Below, piece by piece: positions 6,161-10,775 of a stretch of DNA of 10,775 nt (position 1 is the stretch's first letter; every line of letters begins with the position of its first letter). Below the pieces are notes generated by a model. The model did no database searches. It was not told the DNA's origin and saw nothing but the letters and a program-made list of their open reading frames with translations. Origin of the DNA: JAFDVL01 sp043736395. GTDB lineage: Bacteria > Acidobacteriota > Blastocatellia > RBC074. The stretch is from NCBI GenBank assembly GCA_043736395.1, contig JAYTCQ010000249.1, positions 1-10,775 on the forward strand, written 5' to 3'. Both the position numbers and the translations under genes were made by a program.

Positions 6161-6394
6161 TTACTCCGAGGCTGGCAAATAATCTAGAAAGAATTTTCGA
6201 TATTCCGAGGCAATCAATTCACAGAGTTCAGCTTGAGATTCGCCAGTCTCTGATGCTATCTCTTCAGCCATCATGACCGCATATTTATTGATAAAATCAT
6301 CTAATTGCTCAGGATGAGACCGCAACAACGGCATGATTGAAACATCAACGGTGTTGCCAAATTCTTTGCGAACCTTTTTAAATGTCTCAATCAT
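6161..6394 (-). CDS. Small unknown helical protein (77 residues)
   Basis: A short soluble protein, predicted almost entirely helical, with many Glu and Lys. One segment, HPEQLDDFINKYAVMMAEEI (27-46), reads as an amphipathic helix, followed by ETGESQAELCELIASEYRKFF (49-69). It starts 17 nt after the stop of the sugar isomerase gene and precedes the uncharacterised gene at 5356-6096, in the same direction. Operon-like spacing on the upstream side supports a real gene, but the Shine-Dalgarno is weak. No family was recognised. An antitoxin-like or adaptor role would be speculation; no partner toxin is visible next to it. Confidence 0.6.
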   Translation of the reverse strand: MIETFKKVRKEFGNTVDVSIMPLLRSHPEQLDDFINKYAVMMAEEIASETGESQAELCELIASEYRKFFLDYLPASE

Positions 6395-6411
6395 TTCATC
6401 GCTTGTCGTAA

Positions 6412-7461
6412 CTACTCCAATCCTAATAATTTCCTATTCCGCACCGCATCCGATTCGCCGCCGACAAAATCATCAAATGCCTGCTCTGTCGCTTCGATCA
6501 AATGCGAGGCAATAAATGGTGCGCCTTCACGTGCACCTTGTTCAGGGCTTTTCACGGCGCATTCCCATTCCATCACAGCCCAGCTGCGATAGCCTGCTTC
6601 CGTCAACAAAGTGAAGACGCGCTTGAAATCTACTTGCCCGTCGCCAAGCGAACGGAACCTACCCGCTCGGTTCGCCCACGAAGCGTAGCCGCTGTAGACG
6701 CCTTGTCTTCCCGTCGGATTAAATTCTGCGTCCTTCACGTGAAAAGCCTTGATGCGGTCGCCGTAGAGTTCAATGAAGTTTAGATAATCCAATTGCTGCA
6801 AAACGAAATGGCTGGGGTCGTAATTGATGCACGCGGCTTCGTGATTTTTCGTCACATCCAAAAACATTTCGAAGGTCGCGCCATCAAATAAATCCGATCC
6901 CGGATGAAGTTCATAACAAAAACTCAATCCGTGTTCACGCGCCGCATCGAGCGCGGGCATCCAACGTTTCGCCATCTCCGCAAATGCTTCTTCGATGATT
7001 CCGGCGGGACGCTGTGGCCACGGATAAAATAAATGCCACGCAAAGCCGCCGGACAACGTAGGAATCGCGGTTGTATCTAATTTTACTGAGGCTTTGACGG
7101 ATTTTATGAGCTGCGATGTACACCATTCTACCCGTTCATTCTCGCTCAAATTCGCGGGATAAAATCCTGAAAATAATTCTTTGTAAGCCGGATGCATTGC
7201 TAAAGTTTGCCCTTGCAAGGCGGAGTTTAATTCGGTAACTACGAGTCCGTGCTTGTCGAGTTTTGCACGCAGATCATCGCAGTAACTTTGTGACTCCGCC
7301 GCTAGGTCGAGATCGAAAACGCGCTTGTCCCACGAAGGAATTTGCAGTCCTTTGAAGCCAAGATTCGCCGCCCACGCCGCGATGTTTTCGAGTGAGTTGT
7401 AAGGTGCTTCATCGCGTAAAAATTGAGCTAAAAAAATTGCGGGACCTTTGATTGAATTCAT
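6412..7461 (-). CDS. Sugar phosphate isomerase/epimerase (xylose isomerase-like TIM barrel)
   Basis: A 349-residue metal-dependent TIM-barrel protein of the AP-endonuclease-2/xylose isomerase-like superfamily. Putative metal ligands follow the family order: Glu184 (CYELHPGSD), Asp215 and His218 (NYDPSHFV), His241 (KAFHVKDAEF) and Glu298/Glu300 (AVMEWE). The stretch GRFRSLGDGQVDFKRVF (267-283) and the GFKGLQIPSWD segment (35-45) are typical of the sugar isomerase/epimerase group. The family interconverts keto sugars or related polyols, usually in carbohydrate or inositol-type catabolism; the substrate is not visible here. A Shine-Dalgarno CGGAG at 7473-7469, 7 nt before the ATG, fixes the start. 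A weak promoter candidate (TTGCAA, 19 nt, GATAAT) lies just upstream. It is probably the first gene of the leftward cluster, since a terminator at 7517-7552 ends the previous transcript. Confidence 0.9.
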   Translation of the reverse strand: MNSIKGPAIFLAQFLRDEAPYNSLENIAAWAANLGFKGLQIPSWDKRVFDLDLAAESQSYCDDLRAKLDKHGLVVTELNSALQGQTLAMHPAYKELFSGFYPANLSENERVEWCTSQLIKSVKASVKLDTTAIPTLSGGFAWHLFYPWPQRPAGIIEEAFAEMAKRWMPALDAAREHGLSFCYELHPGSDLFDGATFEMFLDVTKNHEAACINYDPSHFVLQQLDYLNFIELYGDRIKAFHVKDAEFNPTGRQGVYSGYASWANRAGRFRSLGDGQVDFKRVFTLLTEAGYRSWAVMEWECAVKSPEQGAREGAPFIASHLIEATEQAFDDFVGGESDAVRNRKLLGLE

Positions 7462-7516
7462 ATTTTTTCTCCGTAAAGATTATCTATCGTTGTTTGATTT
7501 TTTTTGCAAGCTTACA

Positions 7517-7552
7517 CAAAAAAGCCGCTAAGAATTTACTTCTCAGCGGCTC
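7517..7552 (-). terminator. Rho-independent terminator of the Gly/Pro/Gln-rich protein gene
   Basis: Positions 7523-7534 and 7540-7551 pair as a 12-bp stem around a 5-nt loop. Read on the minus strand, the one irregular pair (7530/7544) is a G-U wobble. The stem is followed on the minus strand by a run of six T (7523-7518). It lies 26 nt after the stop of the gene at 7578-8612. On the plus strand it lacks a T-run, so it acts in the leftward direction only. Confidence 0.88.
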
Positions 7553-7577
7553 TTTATCCCAGACAAAGCTTAGATAC

Positions 7578-8612
7578 TTATTTAGTTTTCTTTTCGAATT
7601 TTTCGGGTGTCACTTTCTTATCATTGAATTTATATTTCGTGATGACCCATTCTTCATTCGGTTCTCCAGCAATAGATTTGGTAATCATGTGAGGAAGATT
7701 CAATCCGGCTTCTGATTTATAATCGGCAAAGTTCCAAATGTAATCCACTTCTGGAGCCTTATCGTAAGCGGCTTTCATTTCAACCATTCGCGCATCTTGT
7801 CGAGCTTTGATTTCTGCTTCACGCTTGGCTCGTTCTTCGGGAGGAAGTTTTTCTAGTTCTTCGCGTTGACGTTGCGCATTATTTTGTCCGCCACCTGGTT
7901 GACCACCTGGCTGTCCGCCAGGCTGACCACCAGCTTGTCCGGGAGGACGCTGACCACCTTGTCCGCCGCCGGGACCTCCACGACGCATAGCTCGCTCATC
8001 TTTTCCTTTGTAGCTCAGCATCAGCAATTGCTTTGATTCACGATCAATATACATTTTCGCGACTGTATCGGTCGCCACTTTCGCAATCAAAATATCAGCA
8101 ACTGTTCCGTCTGGAGCCTTGGCTTCCCCGCCATAAGCAAAATCTACGCCAGGCGCGGTCAGGAAAAATCCGAGCAGTACACGTGATAAACTGAAACGCA
8201 TCATTTTTTCTTGTGTAGCGGCGTCCATAAATCCCATTCCGCCACCACCCATGAAACGTCCTCCGCCTCCACCGCCTGGACCTCCACCCATCCCGCTAAT
8301 GAAATCAGTCCAGGTTTTATCTACATTCAGAACTTGAATGGAAGTAATTTCATTCCCAAACATATTCATGTTTTGAGCTTGATAGACTTTATCTCCACCA
8401 GCCATGATCAGCTCTATCGTGCCTTCCATGTTTTGCTGTCCCATCGAACGCTTGAAATTTGCCTCAGCGATGATGTTGCCTTTAATTTTATCTTCTTTGC
8501 CAATCGCGGCACGGGCTTTTTTAATTAAATCCTGTGCTTTCGCATCAGCTTGCGCCAAAGCCGATGCGGTCAGGCACACCATTAAACCTAAACTTAACAT
8601 TAATCTTTTCAT
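7578..8612 (-). CDS. Secreted Gly/Pro/Gln-rich low-complexity protein, uncharacterised
   Basis: A 344-residue exported protein. Residues 1-20 are a signal peptide ending ALA-Q. The region 21-105 is mixed alpha/beta: KAQDLIKKARAAIG near the start, then alternating strands such as EGTIELIMAGGDKVYQA. It recalls outer-membrane lipoprotein-sorting (LolA-like) proteins, but I am not certain. A Gly/Met-rich linker (108-127) and a second Gly/Pro/Gln-rich linker (211-247, with three GGQP repeats at 228-239) break the chain. A charged helix with EELEKLPPEERAKREAEIKA (251-270) follows. The C-terminal part (about 285-344) again looks like beta strands, so the linkers probably sit in loops of one fold. 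The open frame extends to 8669, but GGAGG 6 nt before the ATG at 8612, the signal peptide and a promoter over the extension fix the start. It has its own promoter and terminator, so it is monocistronic. Confidence 0.8.
   Translation of the reverse strand: MKRLMLSLGLMVCLTASALAQADAKAQDLIKKARAAIGKEDKIKGNIIAEANFKRSMGQQNMEGTIELIMAGGDKVYQAQNMNMFGNEITSIQVLNVDKTWTDFISGMGGGPGGGGGGRFMGGGGMGFMDAATQEKMMRFSLSRVLLGFFLTAPGVDFAYGGEAKAPDGTVADILIAKVATDTVAKMYIDRESKQLLMLSYKGKDERAMRRGGPGGGQGGQRPPGQAGGQPGGQPGGQPGGGQNNAQRQREELEKLPPEERAKREAEIKARQDARMVEMKAAYDKAPEVDYIWNFADYKSEAGLNLPHMITKSIAGEPNEEWVITKYKFNDKKVTPEKFEKKTK
7887..7931 (-). repeat. Imperfect 12-bp tandem repeat coding for GGQP
   Basis: Three and a half units of an imperfect 12-nt repeat code for GGQP-GGQP-GGQP-GGG (residues 228-242 of the secreted protein). 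The units differ at third codon positions, which suggests an older expansion kept by selection on the protein rather than a very recent one. Unit number may vary between strains because whole 12-nt units keep the frame. Confidence 0.7.
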
Positions 8613-8618
8613 TGATTT

Positions 8619-8623
8619 CCTCC
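8619..8623 (-). promoter_or_regulatory. Ribosome binding site fixing the start at 8612
   Basis: GGAGG on the minus strand, 6 nt before the ATG at 8612-8610. No comparable site precedes the earlier in-frame start at 8669. This decides that the extra 19 residues of the longer frame are not translated. Confidence 0.85.
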
Positions 8624-8625
8624 AT

Positions 8626-8657
8626 TTAGAACAATTACAGATTAGAACAATTACAGA
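8626..8657. repeat. Perfect 16-bp tandem duplication in the promoter/leader
   Basis: The 16-nt unit TTAGAACAATTACAGA occurs twice without a mismatch at 8626-8641 and 8642-8657. It covers the predicted -10 box of the secreted protein gene and the region down to the Shine-Dalgarno. A recent slippage or a small duplication is likely. The near copy of the -10 that it creates (TCTAAA at 8630-8625) has no matching -35 at the right distance. Confidence 0.9.
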
Positions 8658-8669
8658 ATCCAGCGTCAA
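8641..8669 (-). promoter_or_regulatory. Sigma70-type promoter of the secreted protein gene
   Basis: On the minus strand TTGACG (8669-8664) and TCTAAT (8646-8641) each match the consensus at 5 of 6 positions and are separated by exactly 17 bp. Transcription would begin near 8634, giving a leader of about 20 nt that still holds the GGAGG site. This also argues against a translation start at 8669. Confidence 0.65.
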
Positions 8670-8704
8670 TTAAGACGAAAAAATTGAGCTTTCGGTTGCA
8701 AACT

Positions 8705-8733
8705 TTGAAAAACAATTGCGAGTTGGATACATT
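8705..8733 (+). promoter_or_regulatory. Possible promoter of the transglutaminase-like gene
   Basis: TTGAAA (8705-8710, 5 of 6 matches to the -35 consensus) lies 17 bp before TACATT (8728-8733, 4 of 6 matches to the -10). It would give a leader of about 37 nt before the TTG start at 8777. A-rich DNA upstream could help. The intergenic region of 164 nt would thus hold two divergent promoters. Confidence 0.4.
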
Positions 8734-8763
8734 AACTGCCACGCACGATTGATTCAAACAGTT

Positions 8764-8769
8764 AAGGAG
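8764..8769 (+). promoter_or_regulatory. Ribosome binding site supporting a TTG start
   Basis: AAGGAG ends 7 nt before the TTG at 8777-8779. This near-perfect Shine-Dalgarno at the right distance makes the rare TTG the most likely start codon of the transglutaminase-like gene. Confidence 0.85.
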
Positions 8770-8776
8770 AAATTAC

Positions 8777-9385
8777 TTGGAATTTTCAAAACACGAACTC
8801 AGCATACTTAAAAGACTAAAAACACCAGAAAAAATTCAACTGTTTCTCGACGAAGAAATTGCTTATAACAAAGAACCCGATGGAGCCACTTGCCGCAGCC
8901 CGCGTCGCGTTCTGCGTGATCGTGTTGGACACTGCGCGGAAGGCGCGTTCTTTGCCGCTGCCGCACTCAGAATTCAAGGGCACGAACCTTTAATTCTCGA
9001 CCTCGAAGCCGTGCGTGATGATGATCACTTATTAGCCGTCTTCAAACACGAAAATCACTGGGGCGCAGTCGCGAAATCAAACTATGCTGGATTACGCTTT
9101 CGTGAACCGGTTTATCGCACGATTCGTGAATTAGTCATGAGCTATTTTGAACATTATTACAATTTGAAAGGTGAAAAGACGCTTCGGGCATTTTCAACCC
9201 GGCCACTTAACTTAAAACGATTTGATAAGAAAAATTGGATGACTTCAGAAGAAGATTTATGGGAGATTTGCGAACACTTATGTGTAATAGCGCACACACG
9301 CGTCATGTCTTTGCCGATGGAAACCAAGCGCAGAATGATGGATCGCCGATTATATGAAGCTGGTCAAAATGGAATGGTAAAATAA
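8777..9385 (+). CDS. Transglutaminase-like cysteine protein, uncharacterised
   Basis: A 202-residue cytosolic protein without a signal peptide. The pattern RDRVGHCAEGAFFAAAALRIQGHEPLILDLEA (48-78), then DDDHLLAVFKHENHWGAVAKSN (81-102), resembles the transglutaminase-like (papain-type) fold. Cys53 opens a helix, His84 starts a strand (DHLLAVFK), and the next strand ends near Asn102, which could complete a Cys-His-Asn/Asp triad. His91 and His94 (HENHW) are extra candidates. The C-terminal part (about 110-202) is helical and charged and is not part of the core fold. Members of this superfamily act as proteases, amidases or peptide cyclases, or are catalytically dead; the reaction here is unknown. 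Translation begins at a TTG with a strong AAGGAG site. It is divergent from the secreted Gly-rich protein and 189 nt before the beta-barrel gene. Confidence 0.75.
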   Translation: MEFSKHELSILKRLKTPEKIQLFLDEEIAYNKEPDGATCRSPRRVLRDRVGHCAEGAFFAAAALRIQGHEPLILDLEAVRDDDHLLAVFKHENHWGAVAKSNYAGLRFREPVYRTIRELVMSYFEHYYNLKGEKTLRAFSTRPLNLKRFDKKNWMTSEEDLWEICEHLCVIAHTRVMSLPMETKRRMMDRRLYEAGQNGMVK

Positions 9386-9560
9386 TATTTATGGAAGTGT
9401 TTATTTTAATAGAAGTGTGTACTTCAACCAGACACTTTTCCGACATGAGTGCGTTTTATTTAGTACATATCCAACGATTTTCTAATTATTTTTTGCGGTA
9501 CGGCATTTGCTTAACTCATTCTGAAAGAAAGTAAAAAGAATTGATAATTTATTTTTAAAC

Positions 9561-9567
9561 AGGAGAG
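9561..9567 (+). promoter_or_regulatory. Strong ribosome binding site of the beta-barrel gene
   Basis: AGGAGAG lies 7 nt before the ATG at 9575. It is the strongest Shine-Dalgarno in the window together with the ones at 8619 and 8764, in keeping with high expression of an outer-membrane protein. The upstream gap 9386-9574 holds an A/T-rich leader and no small gene that I can support; no convincing promoter was found. Confidence 0.8.
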
Positions 9568-9574
9568 TTAATTT

Positions 9575-10228
9575 ATGAAAAGGTATGTTTTGTCCGCAAT
9601 GGTAATTTTAGCGGCGACTACTGCTATTTTTGCACAAGATAAGCGCGGAGAAGTATTTGTTGGTTATTCAAATCTACAGGCCGATAGGTCTTTTGATTCT
9701 TTGGGAAATCTAAATAATTTCAGAGATACATTCAAACGAAATGGAATGCACGGCGTTGAAGTGGCAGTCACTGGTTTTCCAACCTCGTGGTTCGGACTCA
9801 CCGGAGACTTTTCTTATCACCGTAAAGGCAATAATACTTCAATTACTGGAGGAACCAGCGATTATAAACGTGAAGCGTTTTATTTCATGGGTGGCCCGAC
9901 ATTAAAGCTCCGGAATGCTTCACGCGTTGAGCCTTATGCGCACGCTTTGTTTGGGGCAGCTCATTTACGCGAGCGATATGCCTTTACCACAACCGCGACA
10001 ACTGGAAATACACAGTTTTCATTTGAGCCTAATACGACCAGATTTGCGATGGGCATCGGTGGTGGATTAGACGTTCGCCTCGGTAGTAAATTCAGTCTGC
10101 GCGTGGTGCAGGTGGATTACACACCAATCTTTACCGGAGACCGATTGGTAACGGTGAATAATAATTCCATTCGATTAGATAAAAGCCGAGTAGACAGTTT
10201 GAGAATCTCAACTGGCATCGTCTTTTAG
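9575..10228 (+). CDS. Outer-membrane beta-barrel protein (porin/OmpA-like barrel)
   Basis: A 217-residue exported protein. Residues 1-20 are a signal peptide ending IFA-Q. The mature part begins with GEVFVGYSNLQ, a typical first strand, and continues as alternating strands with aromatic girdles: HGVEVAVTGF (59-68), FGLTGDFSYHRKG (73-85), REAFYFMGGPTLKL (99-112), VEPYAHALFGAAHLRE (117-132), TRFAMGIGGGLDVRL (155-169), FSLRVVQVDYTPIF (173-186) and VDSLRISTGIVF (206-217). The last residue is Phe, the usual signal for the BAM assembly complex. About eight strands are expected, as in the small OmpA/OmpX-like barrels of the outer_membrane_beta-barrel family. There is no peptidoglycan-binding OmpA C-terminal domain. 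Role unknown: structural, adhesion or small-molecule passage. It has its own Shine-Dalgarno and terminator. Confidence 0.88.
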   Translation: MKRYVLSAMVILAATTAIFAQDKRGEVFVGYSNLQADRSFDSLGNLNNFRDTFKRNGMHGVEVAVTGFPTSWFGLTGDFSYHRKGNNTSITGGTSDYKREAFYFMGGPTLKLRNASRVEPYAHALFGAAHLRERYAFTTTATTGNTQFSFEPNTTRFAMGIGGGLDVRLGSKFSLRVVQVDYTPIFTGDRLVTVNNNSIRLDKSRVDSLRISTGIVF

Positions 10229-10270
10229 AGCAAGGTTAAGCTAAATCTCCAATGTTAGCTTGACTTGTGG

Positions 10271-10314
10271 ATAGCCCTGCATCTTAACGGGAAGGATTGC
10301 AGGGCTATTTTTTT
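10271..10314 (+). terminator. Rho-independent terminator of the beta-barrel gene
   Basis: Positions 10271-10281 (ATAGCCCTGCA) pair perfectly with 10298-10308. The stem is 11 bp, the loop 16 nt (with possible inner pairing of ATCTT and AAGGAT), and a run of seven T follows (10308-10314). It lies 42 nt after the stop codon. On the minus strand the stem is preceded, not followed, by the T/A run, so it does not serve the convergent gene at 10323. Confidence 0.92.
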
Positions 10315-10322
10315 AATTATAC

Positions 10323-10775
10323 TTAGCTGCGCATTTTTTTGAATAAGTCGAGATTTGCTTTCAGTGCTTCCAGTGGCGGGAACGCGTCGCGTTCATACTC
10401 GATGATATACCATTCAAGTCCGCCAACAGTTTCGACGGTTTTCATAATTTCATTCCAGTTTAATTCATCTTCGCCTAGATAAGCGTCGGGCTTCTTTTTT
10501 GAAAATGGTTTGACGTGAATCGAAATTGTTCGGCCCTTATTTCGTTTCAGAAAATCCAGGACGTTCACGCCTTCCATTTCGGAGGCATTGCCCGTATCGA
10601 ATTGCAAAATGACATTTTTCTTAGTGCCGTCCGCGAATAAATTCCACCAGAAATCCGTCCCGAATTTAATAAAATCCGTGGTGTGATTGTGATACCCAAC
10701 TCGCAATCCGGCAGGCTTCAATTTCTCTGCGATTTCATTCACTTCGTTGGCAGTTTTTGTCAACAATTCTTTCGA
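10323..10775 (-). CDS. Sugar phosphate isomerase/epimerase, C-terminal part (5' end outside the window)
   Basis: The frame is open to the right edge; 150 residues are visible, about half of the usual 270-300. The first possible start in view is a TTG (10766) in the middle of the fold, so the true start lies beyond the window. The motifs are those of the xylose-isomerase-like TIM barrel with a metal site: GYHNH (27-31 of the visible part), LQFDTGN (57-63, Asp60), ISIHVKP (84-90, His87) and IIEYERD (124-130, Glu127/Glu129). The segment DELNWNEIM (103-111) is the usual E-x-x-x-W-x-x-I stretch near the C-terminus. It belongs to the same superfamily as the gene at 6412-7461 but to a different subgroup, since the visible parts share only the ligand motifs. 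Many Acidobacteriota-type genomes carry several of these. Confidence 0.88.
   Translation of the reverse strand, partial: SKELLTKTANEVNEIAEKLKPAGLRVGYHNHTTDFIKFGTDFWWNLFADGTKKNVILQFDTGNASEMEGVNVLDFLKRNKGRTISIHVKPFSKKKPDAYLGEDELNWNEIMKTVETVGGLEWYIIEYERDAFPPLEALKANLDLFKKMRS

Noticed and set aside
8613..8669. Longer form of the secreted protein with 19 extra N-terminal residues
   Set aside because: It would put a non-signal sequence before a good signal peptide, lacks a ribosome binding site and overlaps the predicted promoter and the 16-bp duplication.
9393..9436. Repeated GAAGTGT and a short inverted repeat GAAGT/ACTTC after the transglutaminase-like gene
   Set aside because: The stem is 5 bp, A/T-rich and not followed by a T-run; likely chance in A/T-rich intergenic DNA.
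10323..10766. Complete 147-residue protein starting at 10766
   Set aside because: The codon there is TTG in the middle of a TIM barrel and the frame stays open to the window edge; the gene is truncated by the window.
1..10775. CRISPR array, tRNA, rRNA, insertion sequence or prophage
   Set aside because: No regularly spaced direct repeats, cloverleaf, conserved rRNA stretch, transposase, integrase or phage structural motif was seen on either strand.

Overview
The window looks like chromosomal DNA of a diderm (outer-membrane-bearing) bacterium of moderate G+C content. It has an outer-membrane beta-barrel protein, several Sec signal peptides ending in A-x-A-Q, and one probable lipoprotein. The gene mix is a Ycf48-like propeller, xylose-isomerase-like TIM barrels, a Gly/Pro/Gln-rich secreted protein and a small beta-barrel. 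With the GTAG-headed palindromes, this reminds me of Acidobacteriota (Blastocatellia/Pyrinomonadales type). That placement is inference; no rRNA or marker gene is present.

Layout. Positions 1-162 hold a possible gene start running off the left edge and a long perfect palindrome. 163-1161 (-) is a secreted Ycf48/BNR-type propeller, divergent from 1270-2454 (+), a CaiB/BaiF (class III) CoA-transferase. Two copies of a GTAG-headed palindromic repeat follow (2459-2482 and 2560-2583), then a zinc-independent MDR-family NADP-dependent oxidoreductase (2593-3591, +). From 3592 to 7461 every gene runs leftward. In transcription order these are a TIM-barrel sugar isomerase/epimerase, a 77-residue unknown, a protein of an uncharacterised family, a YefM/YoeB toxin-antitoxin pair, a probable lipoprotein and a four-helix membrane protein. 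The oxidoreductase and the membrane protein converge with directly abutting stop codons. A rho-independent terminator at 7517-7552 separates this cluster from an unusual secreted Gly/Pro/Gln-rich protein (7578-8612, -), which has a good sigma70-type promoter. Divergent from it is a transglutaminase-like protein with a TTG start (8777-9385, +). Then come an outer-membrane beta-barrel protein (9575-10228, +) with its own terminator, and the C-terminal part of a second sugar isomerase/epimerase (10323 to the right edge, -).

How the genes fit together. Most look like independent housekeeping or accessory units. The clear functional module is the toxin-antitoxin operon. Its genes overlap by 14 nt, and a TGTACA operator core overlaps the predicted -10 box, as expected for YefM autoregulation. 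The two leftward genes after it may be read through from that promoter. I see no CRISPR array, transposase, phage gene, tRNA or rRNA. No large undescribed system is obvious. The best leads are the palindromic repeats, the toxin-antitoxin operator, the secreted low-complexity protein with its duplicated -10 region, and the transglutaminase-like protein. No stretch over 300 bases lacks a gene; the longest gap (9386-9574) holds only a leader and a weak inverted repeat.
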